Of a stretch of 64,000 bases of DNA, positions 40,491 through 52,799 are shown piece by piece. Each line of letters starts with the position of its first letter. Positions within the stretch are counted from its first letter, which is position 1. The stretch lies in NCBI GenBank assembly GCA_963924555.1, contig OZ004585.1, forward strand, positions 8,510,556 to 8,574,555. The letters are read 5' to 3'. The translations under genes and the position numbers were made by a program. Below the pieces are notes generated by a model. It searched no databases and had not been told where the DNA came from. It saw only the letters and a program-made list of their open reading frames with translations. Source of the DNA: Crambe crambe. Lineage: Eukaryota > Porifera > Demospongiae > Poecilosclerida > Crambeidae.

Positions 40491-41430
40491 CAGAGAGTGC
40501 GCTAGCACTCTCTAAGTAGGGATGGCGGGTCAAAGGTCATAGGACTGTATAAACTAAAAACTCTTCTTTCTCTTCTACCCTTACTCTATAGGTTCTCAGA
40601 AGGCTACAGTGAATTATTATATCTATAAAGAAGAGAGGAGAATGTTCAAAAGCCAAAAATTCATTCGCTAACATAAGAAAAAAACGAGTTCTAAAATTGA
40701 CTTTTGTTCTATTTCTTTATCAGAGAGTGCGGTAGCACTCTCTAAGTAGGGATGGCAGGTCAAAGTCCATAGGACAGTATAAACTAAAAACTCTTCTTTC
40801 TCTTCTACCCTTACTCTACAGGTTCTCAGAAGGCTACAGTGAATTATTATATCTACAAAGAAGAGAGGACAATGTTCAAAAGCCAAAAATTCATTCGCCA
40901 ACATAAGAAAAAAACAAGTTCTAAAATTGACTTTTCGTTCTTTTTCTTTATAATCAGAGAGTGCGGTGGCACTCTCTAAGTAGGGATGGCAGGTCAAAGT
41001 CCATAGGACAGTATAAACTAAAAACTCTTCTTTCTCTTCTACCCTTACTCTACAGGTTCTCAGAAGGCTACAGTGAATTATTATATCTACAAAGAAGAGA
41101 GGAGAATGTTCAAAAGCCAAAAATTCATTCGCCAACATAAGAAAAAAACGAGTTCTAAAATTGACTTTTCGTTCTTTTTCTTTATAATAATAATCAGAGA
41201 GTGCGCTAGCACTCTCTAAGTAGGGATGGCGGGTCAAAGGTCATAAGACAGTATAAACTAAAAACTCTTCTTTCTCTTCTACCCTTACTCTACAGGTTCT
41301 CAGAAGTCTAGAGTGAATTATTACATCTACAAAGAAGAGAGGAGAATATTCCAAAACCAAAAATTCATTCGCTAGCATAAGAAAAAAACGATGTCTAAAA
41401 TTCTTTTTCTTTATAATAATAATAATAATA
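40491..41430. repeat. Four tandem copies of the ~234-bp hairpin-headed unit
   Basis: Units start at 40491, 40721, 40955 and 41195. They match the two-copy array at 3629-4095, so array length has changed since the two blocks duplicated. The minus strand is open over about 190 codons across units (repeating CHPYLESATALSD), which I judge a by-product of repetition. Confidence 0.8.
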
Positions 41431-42089
41431 ATAATAATCAGATCGACGTACCGGCTTACTGGCTATAGTCATCAAAATTCTGCTTTGGCCATCTGTTAGA
41501 GCGGCACCTAGAGGCTGATCTTTTGCTATTAGTTTTGACTAAGGCTCTACTTCACTATTCGAGCACTCGGAACACTAGCTAATCTTTCGACGCCATTTTG
41601 AAGCGCACGTTGGTAGGGGGCGGGGCTTATGGGCGGAGCCACGTAAGCTTAGCTAGGTCTTCGTTTAGCTAGCTATTATTCTTATCTGATGATGTTCCAG
41701 TCACTCCTTGCTGAATTGCAGTACAGATGCTCATCTTATAGTAGTATTATAGCCAGTACTTGGCTGTAGTGTAGTCAGCTCACTTCACCATGCCATGCAC
41801 ATGTCATTAAACTACATTGCTGTTGCTGTAAAGTTTTATATTAAATAATAGACAAAACTTAAATAGCTAAACAAATTCTTCAACCAGAGACTGTGTATGT
41901 ACCTACAAAAGAAAAAGATAAGTTTTATGTAGAGCTGGCTTTGTATAGTACTGTACTGTAGACTCGTGTCAAATTAATAATCACTGCATGCATACTCTCA
42001 GTTGAAGTGACAGTCAATACTGCCACTCAATTCTTTACATAGCTACACAACTTACATTCAACTTCAAGCACTAAGAAAAAAGGATAGAA

Positions 42090-42349
42090 ACAAGTGAATG
42101 CAAAAAATTTCTTCTAAATAAAAAGGTTAAGTAGGGATAGCTTAAAATCTAGCTGGGCTATATAATGTACTGCAGCCTCGTATGAAAACAATCCCTACTT
42201 TTACAACTGCCATAGCTAGCTATAGGTAGTGGATGTAAATGTAGGAATTGTTTTCATACGAGGCTGCAGTACATTATATAGCCCAGCTAGATTTTAAGCT
42301 ATCCCTACTTAACCTTTTTATTTAGAAGAAATTTTTTGCATTCACTTGT
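42090..42349. mobile_element. Foldback element F3
   Basis: A 260-bp palindrome aligned with F1. It differs from F1 at nine positions in the left arm, and all nine changes are mirrored in the right arm. The loop is in the opposite orientation to that of F1. Its own arms differ only at two positions next to the loop. Confidence 0.85.
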
Positions 42350-43391
42350 AATAATAAGGATAATAATAATAATAATAAGATCGACGTACCGATTTACTGG
42401 CTATAGTCATCAAAATTCTGCTTTGGCCATCTGTTAGAGCGGCACCTAGAGGCTGATCTCTTGCTATTAGTTTTGACTAAGGCTCTACTTCACTATTCGA
42501 TAGCACTCGGAACACAGCTGCTAATCTTTCTACGCCATTTTGAAGGGGGCGAGGCTTATGGGCGGAGCCACGTAAGCTTAAGTTTAGCTATAGCCAAGGT
42601 CTTCATTCATTATCTGATGATGTTCCAGTCACTCCTTGCTGAATTACAGTACAGATGCTCATCCTATAGTAGCATTATAGCCAGTACTTGGCTGTAGTGT
42701 AGTCAGCTCACTTCACCATGCCGTGTACATGTCATTTACATTGCTGTTGCTGTAAAGTTTTATATCAACAAAACTTAAATAGCTAAACAAATTCTTCAAC
42801 CAGAGACACTGTATGTACCTACAAAAGAGGTTTATGTAGAGCTGGCTTTGTATAGTACTGTACTGTAGCCTCCCTCATTCAACTTCAAGCACTAAGAAAA
42901 AGGATAGAAACAAGTGAGCGTAAAAAATAAAAAGGTTAAGTAGGGATAGCCTAAAATCTAGCTGGGCTATCTATAATGTGCTGCAGCCTCGTATGAAAAA
43001 AATCTTCGCGATATTACCTCATAAAAGGGGTGGGGCAATTAATAGCAGTTCTCCTCATATAACACCTGCACAGGATGTGGCCATTAAATTTGATGGCATC
43101 CACTATTATGATCACTACACCAAATGCATAAACTCCCCATACTCCTCCCTCCAGCAAGACATACGTACCATCTCAATAATTATTTCAGTGATCACATATG
43201 TAACAATTAGCTAATGCTGTTCACTTTTTAAAATGTTCACTCCTTTCAGTACTCCATTACACTGCAGATGATCATCCTTCAAACTCTCCTCCCTGAACAG
43301 AATGAAATACTGATCATTAAATAAATTTAGTTCAATCAAGGAAGCCTTTAGTGTCTATCAATTTTCATAATCACAAAGAAAAAGAATGCAA

Positions 43392-43840
43392 ACAAGTGAA
43401 TGCAAAAAATTTCTTCGAAATAAAAATGTGAAGTAGGGATGCTATTATAACTGCAGCTTCATTATGAAAACCAAGTACTGCAGCATCGAAGCAGTATGGC
43501 CCAAAAATCTAGCTGGAATATGTATTATAACTGCATGCAAGAGAGTGAACTTAGTGAAGTGACCCTTACCCATCATCAAGTACAAGATACTATTCCTACT
43601 TCACTCCCATGATCAAGGGCCAAGGGAGTGAAGTAGGAATAGTATCTCGTACTTGATGATGGGTAAGGGTCACTTCACTAAGTTCACTCTCTTGCATGCA
43701 GTTATAATACATATTCCAGCTAGATTTTTGGGCCATACTGCTTCGATGCTGCAGTACTTGGTTTTCATAATGAAGCTGCAGTTATAATAGCATCCCTACT
43801 TCACATTTTTATTTCGAAGAAATTTTTTGCATTCACTTGT
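43392..43840. mobile_element. Foldback element F4
   Basis: A 449-bp palindrome that appears identical to F2, including the single arm mismatch and the loop orientation. Confidence 0.8.
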
Positions 43841-43848
43841 AATAATAG

Positions 43849-44360
43849 GTTTACCGTCAACCCATTCCTCTGGAGCATTTGGTGGTAGAGGACATTTCAG
43901 ACGGAGAGACGAAACTAATGAGCTCCTTCAGAGGGTCGAGATCACTCAAGTCCTCAGGAAGCAGTGCAGGTCGGAGGAGGGAATCTAGCAATCATTACCA
44001 TAGCAATCATTACCATAGTGATCATTACTATAGCGATCATTACCATAGCAACATAGCTGCATACTTATTTTACCCTGTGGTAACTTCCCATTTTATTATG
44101 CTGGTACAATTTGTGTGAACTCACAGGTGAATAAAAAAAACAGATGAAATTTCCTGTATCCACCTAGCTATCACCTTCTCTTATCCCCTTTAGGGTGCAA
44201 GTATCTTTTCAGAGTGTCTTGCTCTGACCCCAAGGTGAGTCGCCATGCCCACACCCTGCAGGCCAACGGGGACTTCGATAAGAAGGCGTGGTTGGATGCC
44301 TTTAGATCTGTAGTGAAAGTTGTGACCACAACCAGCGAACAGCAGATGACAACTGTATGA
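43849..44360 (+). pseudogene. Duplicated last two exons of the RhoGEF gene
   Basis: Segments 43849-43969 and 44194-44360 correspond to exons 15 and 16 of the RhoGEF gene (VYRQPIPLEHLVVED, FDKKAWLDAFRSVVKVV), with the intervening intron and the TGA. Both are still open and splice sites are intact, but the other 14 exons are missing, so this is a gene fragment. In the intron, the motif ATCATTACCATAGC has expanded compared with the original. Confidence 0.88.
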
Positions 44361-44660
44361 TACCATATACCATGCACAATGCTATACTACTTAATTGGAT
44401 TGTACATAATTTAGGGCTGTACTTTATGAATAGCCTTCCTACTTTCATATATAATCACACTTCAACACTTTATGCCAAAACCACGAACATTTTATTCCAT
44501 GGAAATTTCGCACAAGGTATTCAAAGGAACTAACAATTACAGAGATAGTTACTAACTACTGCTAAGCTAATCTCATGAATCTATATAACTCAGTCAAATT
44601 AAAACTACTTGTTTATTTCAGTCATGGTCCTTTTTTTTCCTTTTTTTTTTCATCTTGGCT

Positions 44661-47563
44661 TTAGATGCTGCACACCACACAGGTGAGCTCTTTGGCTGGA
44701 GAGTATGGAGGACAAGGGAGTCCAGAGCAGTGAGGTTCAGTATGGTAGAGCAGGACTCCATTGAGATTTGCATAACTGCCAGGCAGAGACTGCTGGGCTT
44801 GATCGACACAGACGTATTCCGTGCGGTGATGCTTGATGTGTGAAGTCATGAGGTAGCCCCTGTACTCAGTGTTCCACCTCTCTGGACACTCGGTGGTTCC
44901 AGGGATCATCAGAGTGGTTTGGCGAAAACTTGCAAGGCAAACAGCGCAGGGAACATCATGATCTTGAACTCCTTGCAAAGGTCCCTCGTATTCGGAACCA
45001 AAAACATATGCATGGCCTTGGACTCCTGGGCGTGTCTTCAGGGTGTATTTCGGCTCTGGGGGCATGCAGAGGTAGTTTGATGCTCCTCCTCTGTGGTTGA
45101 AGTGAGTACCACCTGTGATGCCAGAGTACACGAGTTTAGTCCCACTGGTTCTAGGACAACGTTTGTTCCCCCACCTGGTAAAGACAACACCACTTTTACG
45201 AAACTCTGCATGTCAATGATACATAGAAATTGTCAGTCACTCTTATAGACCATATCCGACTCTCTCATCTCATACTTGCTATTTCCACTACTTCATTGCT
45301 CTGCCTACTTATAACAGCATCCTCATTGATTTGAAGTCCTGTGTTTGGACTTTGTTGAGAGAGGTCCTGACCCATGTCTTGATCTAAGACTTGCTCCAAA
45401 TCTTGTTCCACATCCTCCTGGTTATCTAAACAACATAACTATTATGAAGTAGCTACTGTATTTTTGTGGGAAGAATAAGAATAGCTATACATTACACTTC
45501 AACTTCCATAAAACCATGAAGAGTTTATTCCAAGATTAGCTACCTCACCAGCTAGCTAGATTATGCTGGCATTTTATTTTAGCTAAGTATGCTGAAGCAT
45601 TTTGAGCATTATGGCTAGCTGAGCATTTAATAGCTAAATTTTAGGTACGTCACATTATTCAGTCTTTTAAGCTGAAAAGTCGTGCTTGATCAGACCTAGG
45701 CTGCATTATCGAAAGCATTATAGCTAGGTAGATATCAAAGCATTTGCTACAAGTGAGAGTAAAAACATTTCTTCTAAATGAAAGAGTGATGTAGGCTTGA
45801 GTACATGACTATAAAAAGTACGGAAACAAGGTGCTGGTTCAGTGCCTCCAACCTATGAAGTTTAATTTCAGTATAAAATACTCCCATTTTCAGTATTTTA
45901 CCATGAATTTCAGTATTTTCAGCCATTTTATAAGTAATGTAATATAAAATGTGTATAGTAAGTTTATCTAAATTTCAGTATTTTTGAAAATTCTTCAGTA
46001 TTTTTGGTCAAATTTCAGTAAAAATACTGATGAATCAGTATAGTTGGAGGCTCTGCTGGTTATGTACTGACCCTACATCGCTGCATGGACTGCTCTGCTA
46101 ACTGTCATAAAATTGACATAAACCCTACATTGTTGCTGCCATACTATCCTTTTTGGCTACACCTTGCAGCAATGTAGGGTTTATGTCAATTTTATGACAG
46201 TTAGCAGAGCAGTCCATGCAGCGATGTAGGGTCAGTACATAGCCAGCACCTTGTTTCCGTACTTTTTATAGTCATGTACTCAAGCCTACATCACTCTTTC
46301 ATTTAGAAGAAATGTTTTTACTCTCACTTGTTTGCACACTTTTTTCAAGGGGCGTGGCTAAAGATGTCAAGAACGACCCTTTACCAAATAATCTTACCAC
46401 GCCCACCGCAACTCAGCAAGACAGTTTTTTTCTCAACAGTATCTACGAAGCGTTCTAGCGTTCTAAATGTTGTCTACGAAACGTCTACGTAGCGTCTATG
46501 AAGTATATAAACTAACTTTGCTGTCTACGAAGCATTCGAGAATTTGAGTCGTCCACGAAGGCACTCAAACGGCAATTGACAGTTAGGACTTGAGCTTTAC
46601 TTCAATTTGAACGATACCATTCCTTAGATCAGGTGTAGAGCTTCAAGATGGTACCAAGATCGTAGATATAGGATGAAGCAGTCGGGAGTTATGGCTGTCA
46701 AGCGTCCACGAAGGCATGCGAACGGCAATTGACAGTTAGGACTTGAGCTTTACATCAATTTGAACAAGATCATTCCTTAGATCAGGTGTAGAGCTTCAAT
46801 ATGGTACCAAGATCGTAGATATAGGATGAAGCAGTCGGGAGTTATGGCTGTCAAGAAGATTATTATCTTATTATTATTATTATTATTAATGAGCGTGGGC
46901 GTTTTGCGTGTCAAGCCTACATAGAGAGTGCTACCGCACTCTCTGATATGGGTGACCAGTGTACATGAGAATTTGAGAACAGCATTATAGCTATAGGTAG
47001 AAATTGAGTATAATTTTTTGAGCCCTGCGATAATTCTACCCCTGAGAAATGCAAATCATTTAATTTACCTTGTTGTGCCACTAACAATTCTGCAAGAAAA
47101 TAATAACCAAAAGGTTATAATAATGATATCACTGCAGCTATGGCTGTACAATAGCTATCCTTACTTCCACCGCCACAGAGAGATGGATACTTGGCACAGA
47201 TGGAACTCAAAAGGACTTGGTCAGCTTTATCTGCAAGAAAATTAAAAGAGCTGTCCTGTGTCCTCATGCACATCAGGCATAGAGTAGCTAATTAGTAACG
47301 AAGGGGTCAGTGGGAAAAGGTGATAGCCACCAAAATTTAGGAGGTGGAGTTTGTGGTCAGTTGTGTAGCAATTTTTAAAAATTAGGTTTGATTTTTTGTG
47401 CCACTATAAAAACACAATAGCTTTCACTTTCAAAATGGGCAATTGCAGTTATGACCCTATAGAAATAATTTTATTGGTGTTTTCCTTCAGTTATAGGCTG
47501 ACCTTGAGCATGGGCTGCAGCCAGAGCAAACAGAAGCGAGAGGCAGATAACGACTTTCAGCAT
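44661..47563 (-). CDS. Spongin short-chain collagen C4-like secreted protein, copy C
   Basis: Four exons (47503-47563, 47165-47230, 45276-45425, 44661-45205) join in frame to 273 residues: signal peptide MLKVVICLSLLFALAAAHA, then DKADQVLLSSICAKYPSL, an acidic linker (NNQEDVEQDLEQVLDQDMGQ) and the cysteine-rich NC1-like domain ending ELTCVVCSI. It is the undamaged counterpart of copy A. Its second intron has grown to 1.7 kb by insertion of foldback F5 and neighbouring repeats. Upstream of exon 1 the usual TATA region is replaced at 47597 by unrelated repeat DNA. A second, identical pair of exons 1-2 with a TATA box lies at 51222-51620, so transcription may start there instead. Confidence 0.75.
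45749..46331. mobile_element. Foldback element F5, interrupted
   Basis: The outer arms start ACAAGTGAGAGTAAAAACAT and pair with the right end over about 90 bp. An inner arm with GACCCTACATCGCTGCATGG pairs across a 34-bp loop. The left arm is split by about 200 bp containing repeated TTTCAGTATTTT words. It lies in intron 2 of copy C. Confidence 0.8.
46551..46856. repeat. Two tandem copies of a 153-bp unit
   Basis: Units beginning GTCCACGAAGGCA start at 46551 and 46704 and contain ACGGCAATTGACAGTTAGGA. Just upstream (46440-46550) the shorter motif TCTACGAAGCG recurs several times. Both lie in the expanded intron of copy C, followed by a (TTA)n tract. Confidence 0.8.
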
Positions 47564-48856
47564 ATTCATACCTCACGCCGTATAGAAATGACACAAAATC
47601 TATCAATTTGACAGTTGTGCCAATAATCATCAGACAGCTGGTATTTTGAGAGCCTGCCTGGACTCACCACATCCAATCCTTTACATTTGAGTCGACTAGT
47701 TAGAATCTTGTTCTTTTTCATCTGGAAGCTACCTGACATATATGTAGGGATTGTTGGCTGGATATACAGAACAAAGATTGATCACATTTCCATCCTTCCA
47801 TCCTTCATACCTACCCTACTTTTTTTGAGCAGTGGTCATCCCTACATTTTTTTCATTTCACAGAAATGTTTTTTCCCGTATTAAATCAGAGTTTCCGTGA
47901 GACATTATTATCATAAGGTTCAGTTTCCATGTAGCTATAAGGGAAAAAGCATTTCGTGAAATGAAAAAAGATGTAGGGATGACCACTGCTCAAAAAAGTA
48001 AGGAAACAAGAAGTATGGAAATGGGATCAATCTTTGTTCTGTATATCCAGCCAACAATCCCTACATATACGTCGGGTAGCTTCAGATTATAGTGCAGTAA
48101 TATACGTATATGTAGGGATTGTTGGCTGGATATACAGAACAAAGATTGATCCCATTTCCATCCTTCTTTCCTTACTTTTTTGAGCAGTGGTCATCCCTAC
48201 ATCTTTTTTCATTTCACGAAATGCTTTTTCCCTCACTTGTTCCTGGTATTTTTTCCTCTCTTTTATGGTTTTAGCTATGTATAGAGTTCATTCTTCTATG
48301 CAGGGACAGATGGAAGAAGAATAGCATAGCAGCGAGTCAAGGTGTTGTGTTATTGTTGAGCTATACTTGGAGGTCGAAGATGCTGAAATAGAGTCTACCG
48401 GTAGCTGGATTGGTCTAAAATCCCCGAGTCGATAGTGTAGTCCATTATCTAGAGCTAGCTAGCTAGCTAGAGAGATAGCTGAGTAATATTATAATTTCAA
48501 ATAATCAAAGTTCATTGTTAGATACATGCGCATGCGTATTATAGAAAAGATGGCTTCCTAGGGTAGGTGTGGCTATTATGAGACACAATCTTTATCCACT
48601 CTATATTTCAAAGGGATTTGTTCAAAATGATGTGAATTTTTACCCATTCATGTATGAGGCATAACCTTTTATGTGATCATGAAGTTTCATTAAACAGTAA
48701 GTAACTGAAATATTAATAAAACAAAGAACAAACAACACAAAGGGATGGTATTATGAGACAATGTCTCAATTATGAGACTAACTTAAAAATGAAAAAATGC
48801 TGATAAAAATGGTCTGATAAGACCAGAGAAACAATAATATGATTATTGGTAAGGTC
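47564..48856. other. Inserted repeat DNA upstream of copy C
   Basis: From 47597 the sequence leaves the A-locus homology and matches a piece near 56489 (CAATTTGACAGTTGTGCCAA). A solo foldback arm at about 47728-47880 is related to F6. The rest has no gene signal. Confidence 0.5.
47941..48240. mobile_element. Foldback element F6
   Basis: The left arm from GGGAAAAAGCATTTCGTGAA pairs with the right arm ending TTTTTCCCTCACTTGT; the left terminus has lost its ACAAGTGA. The arms contain GATGTAGGGATGACCACTGC. Solo arms of the same type are at 47728-47880 and 56965-57055. Confidence 0.75.
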
Positions 48857-50799
48857 CTACTTGCACAGATCACAGATAAAATCGTCAGGAACTTCACTCT
48901 CAGAGTCACTGACGATATTTGTGCATGCAAAGTTATATCACTTGTCACAACATACCCAGAGACCACTATCGGTAGAGTATAACATACCACACTTTGGGCA
49001 GGTAGCTTCATCGTCTGATGAATCATGCAATGGCAAGATTTTCAAACTCTTCCATGATAGTATTCAGTTCCTTTCCTCGCTCAGTTTTCTGCTGTTCCTT
49101 CTTGCTTCCTTGCTCAGTTTTCCGCTGTTCCTTATCACGCTCCTTCCGTTTCTTCTCCTCTTCTCTCTCTCTTTCCTCTCTTCTCTCTTTTTTTCTTTTT
49201 CTCGTTTTCTGTCTTCTCTTTCACGTTTCTTCTGCTCCTTCAACTTTTGCTTCTCGATTCTTTCCTGTTCCTTTTTCTCCTTTTTAGTCTCCTTATTTTT
49301 CATTTCATCCAACACCTCATCATCAGTAAGACATACCACATGTGAATTAATGCCTTCTTTCTGCTTTTTTTCTGCTTAAGTGGAAGAACTAAAATATCAG
49401 ATAGCGCCTGACCAGTTGAAGAAGAGTGCGAAGATGACGTCTCAGAAAAGGATCCACTGACATTAAATTCAGGATGGTTGATCCGAAGCCATGCTATATA
49501 CTCAGGGTCTCCAACATTGTAGTTTTCTTCATAACGTCGCCGAAAAAGCAACTCATTCTCTGGAGAAAACAGAGGCTGGGCAGCATCTCCATTCAGGGAA
49601 CTATCCACATCAGTAGTAGTAGGATGAGGAGGAGGAGGAGGATGAGGAGGAGGAGGAGGGTCTTGAAATACTGTGGATGGTGCAATTTGTCTGTCTGAAA
49701 TTTCGCTTGGATTGAATGGATGGATGCCTGTCTTCTGTCTGAGGCCATGAACTTGCCAACAGAGAAGACAGCTTTTCCAATGTTATAACACAACCAGGGT
49801 TACTGGCCATATAATCTGTGCAGGCCTTTGAAAAGCTTGTCTTGAGGGACTTGAATACACCCACATCCAAAGGCTGTAGGATGTGGGTGCAATGTGCAGG
49901 AAGACATAAAAGGTGGACATCACTAGACTTAGCATGCTCAGTTAACTCAATTGAAATGTGTGATCCATGGCCATCTAGAATTAAGAGGACTGGACGGGTT
50001 GGTGGAATGTTCATTAAAAAGAACTTGAACCACTCAAAGAATAAGCTTGAATTCATCCACCCGCTTTCACTATTTCCAAAAAGAGTGCCTGGGACAGCTC
50101 CTTCCCTATGCTGCTGAGGTACAGTTCTTTCGCGGGTACACTATCATTGGAGGTAAAATGTATCCCGAAGCAGAAACACACGATAATACGGTATGTGTCT
50201 TCCCTCGTTCAGCAGATGTGATGGCATAAACATTACGCCGTCCAAGCTGTGCAACAACTTTGCCTGGCTTGTGTACGATGCTTATACCTGTTTCATCGCA
50301 GTTGAAAACAAGCATTGGTTTGGAAATCAAATTGAGTTTCCCATAGAGAGCACCCAACTTTCCAAAAAACTCGTCCACAGTTGAGCGGTTGGAACACACT
50401 ACTCTGCTATATGAGAGGGGTTGAGGAGAACGAATTGTAAGCTTGGGATGGCGACGGAGAAAGCCTTCGAACCACGCTCGTCCAGCACTTTCATCCTTAA
50501 ATGGATGTCTGGGATGATACTTCTCTGCAATTTTGTATGCCATTCTCATGACTGTTTCTCGTCCCAGCCCAAACCCCATATCTGCCATCTCCACAAGATA
50601 CTTAGCCAGCTCATCTTCTTCTTCTTCAGATGAGACAGTGGGGGGACCAGGTCTACATTCCAGCTCAACGATTCCTTGAACTCATCGTCTTAGAGTTTCT
50701 ACCGGGACATTGTAAAGCCGTGCAGCCTCTCATAATCCTTTCTTACTGGACGAAACACTATCAACTGCAGCTTTCATACTTTCCATTGTCCATAGTTTA
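48857..50799 (-). pseudogene. Decayed pogo/jerky-type DDE transposase
   Basis: From the 5' end on the minus strand I read a psq-like helix-turn-helix start (MESMKAAVDSVSS, AARLYNVPVETLRR), a CENP-B-type second DNA-binding part (GRAWFEGFLRRHPKLTIRSP) and a DDE_1 catalytic core with FNCDETGIS, LLILDGHGSHIS and LQPLDVGVFKSL. A Lys/Glu-rich coiled tail and a terminal PHD-like Cys cluster (TCPKCGMLYSTDSGLWVCC, then DDFICDLCK) follow. Stops occur in the N-terminal region near 50683 and 50730, a +1 shift lies near 50105 between PPMIVYPRK and GTLFGN, and a TGA replaces a cysteine of the terminal cluster. No inverted termini were identified. The family is Tc1/mariner-related pogo/Tigger/jerky. Confidence 0.85.
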
Positions 50800-51221
50800 C
50801 GCTTCTACTTACATGGTACTGCCTATTGATAAGACACAAGACTACTGACAAATCTGCAGCATATAGCATGAAAGGGGTTGATTTTAAGAACTAGGATAAG
50901 ATTACAGCCAGGTCACCAGTGGTTATTAGTTTAGATTGACAGTCCTAGTAATTCAATTACCAATGTTTACATTGCACCATTGACACTTCTTTCAGTAGTT
51001 GTAGCTACTAAACTTTGCAAGAGGAAAATGCTTATCTATCCCTCACAGATTTACTGTTTACTGTATCAGGTAGGTATTCCTTAATCATAATTCTACCCCT
51101 GAGAAATGCAAATCATTTAATTTACCTTGTTGTGCCACTAACAATTCTGCAAGAAAATAATAACCAAAAGGTTATAATAATGATATCACTGCAGCTATGG
51201 CTGTACAATAGCTATCCTTAC
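50800..51221. other. Spacer; right flank of transposase and start of a direct repeat
   Basis: No gene is seen at 50800-51080. From about 51085 the sequence is the same as 47030 onward, the beginning of a ~570-bp direct repeat offset by 4057 bp. Confidence 0.5.
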
Positions 51222-51620
51222 TTCCACCGCCACAGAGAGATGGATACTTGGCACAGATGGAACTCAAAAGGACTTGGTCAGCTTTATCTGCAAGAAAATT
51301 AAAAGAGCTGTCCTGTGTCCTCATGCACATCAGGCATAGAGTAGCTAATTAGTAACGAAGGGGTCAGTGGGAAAAGGTGATAGCCACCAAAATTTAGGAG
51401 GTGGAGTTTGTGGTCAGTTGTGTAGCAATTTTTAAAAATTAGGTTTGATTTTTTGTGCCACTATAAAAACACAATAGCTTTCACTTTCAAAATGGGCAAT
51501 TGCAGTTATGACCCTATAGAAATAATTTTATTGGTGTTTTCCTTCAGTTATAGGCTGACCTTGAGCATGGGCTGCAGCCAGAGCAAACAGAAGCGAGAGG
51601 CAGATAACGACTTTCAGCAT
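51222..51620 (-). pseudogene. Orphan exons 1-2 of a collagen C4-like gene
   Basis: Exon 1 (about 51560-51620, signal peptide) and exon 2 (about 51222-51287) are identical, as far as I can read, to those of copy C. They are followed downstream only by the transposase and no NC1-like exon before copy C. They keep the TATA box. They could serve as an alternative promoter and first exons for copy C through a ~5.8-kb intron, since exon 2 has the right phase to join 45425. Otherwise they are a dead fragment. Confidence 0.7.
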
Positions 51621-51727
51621 ATTCATACCTCACGCCGTATAGAAATGACAGAGCAGAGAAGTATTGATTTTGTTGAATTTCCTTGCTTGCTTGCTTGCAG
51701 TGTGTGGCTGTGTGATCGGAAAGCCTT

Positions 51728-51735
51728 CTTTTATA
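51728..51735 (-). promoter_or_regulatory. TATA box of orphan exons
   Basis: TATAAAAG on the minus strand, 108 bp before the orphan start codon, in the same GGATGGTATAAAAGAAGG context as copy A. Copy C itself has no such box at the corresponding place. Confidence 0.7.
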
Positions 51736-52799
51736 CCATCCAGCTCAGGCCAGGATCATAGCTATACATGTGTAGGTTTCATGCCACCTGTTGGAGTTGA
51801 GCTATTATATCCAATATTAAAAACCTATGTATATATTCTTCCTAACTCTGTTGAATTAACCTATAGCTAATGGCTTCATGCTTCCATGCTATTATCTTTA
51901 ATTAGAGTTTCCATGGGACTCCGAAATATGAATATTTTTCCATATTTTTAATCTGTGGCGCGACTCACAGAGTTTCAGTTTCTGTGAAGCCATTAACAAA
52001 AAGCTATCAGGTAGGTATTCCTTGAATGGCCCTGGATTGTCTGATTTTCCATAGAACCTGAAAATTTCATAGCTAAATTTATCGGGCACCTTGGGAAAAA
52101 AAATTTTTTTTCTTCTTAATAACACATGACTGTATGTGTTTGAGGCACATCTGACTTAGCTAGCTATTACTGTTGAATTTGATGATGTGGGCTGAGTAGC
52201 CTTTGGTGGGATTCTAATAGAAGGAGCAGGAGGGGCTACAGACTGAGAGAGCTGGATAGCTACTTGGCACAGATGGAACTCAAGAGGGTTGGGGATATTT
52301 TATTGAGTTAATTGGAGTTGAGCTATACTTATTCTTTCCTCCACTCCACATTGCATTAGCTATTTAGTGCAATGAATTAGCTTATGCATGCCTCTGAAAT
52401 AGGGAGTTTCCGTGAGACAAATTATCATAGCTCCAGTTTCCATGTACGTGTAGCTATTATCATATTTCAGAATTTCACAGAAGCAGAGGCTATTGGTAGC
52501 TATTCCTTTATTAGCTAAAGTTACAGGCCGGCATTCTTTGAATGCCCTGGGTGGTCTGATTCTCCATAGCTATAGAACCTGAAATTACCACAATAATATA
52601 AACCTTAAAATCAAAATGACATTTAATGCTTGAGCCACATGCAGCTTTGTATAGAGATAGGTAGCTACTTCTACTGCTGTTAAGCTAATCTTAAGAGCGA
52701 CACTCTAGATGAGGAATATAACTCGAAGTCTGGCTAAAAACTAGTTAGTTATTCAGTCATAATTTTATAGTCCATTTTTGCATCTTGGAATTCTCATCT
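51736..52799. other. Intergenic region matching 35030-36050
   Basis: Closely similar to the A-B intergenic region. The part 52420-52800 is also nearly the same as 60935-61296, ahead of copy E. No gene is seen. Confidence 0.55.

Larger units (their letters stand above)
41443..43840. repeat. Second copy of the composite repeat block
   Basis: It has the same order as 4116-6383: module M, foldback F3 (the counterpart of F1), a second M, a solo foldback arm near 42906, unique-looking sequence and foldback F4 (the counterpart of F2). Its right end abuts directly the duplicated RhoGEF 3' fragment at 43849. The block may therefore have marked or mediated the junction of the locus duplication. Confidence 0.8.

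Noticed and set aside
40668..41237. A 189-residue repetitive frame on the minus strand
   Set aside because: It is produced by tandem 234-bp units; the units vary in length (230-240 bp), the frame is not kept in all units, and no protein motif is seen.
48846..49379. Phe/Leu/Ser-rich plus-strand frame
   Set aside because: Antisense of the Lys/Glu-rich tail of the transposase pseudogene on the minus strand.
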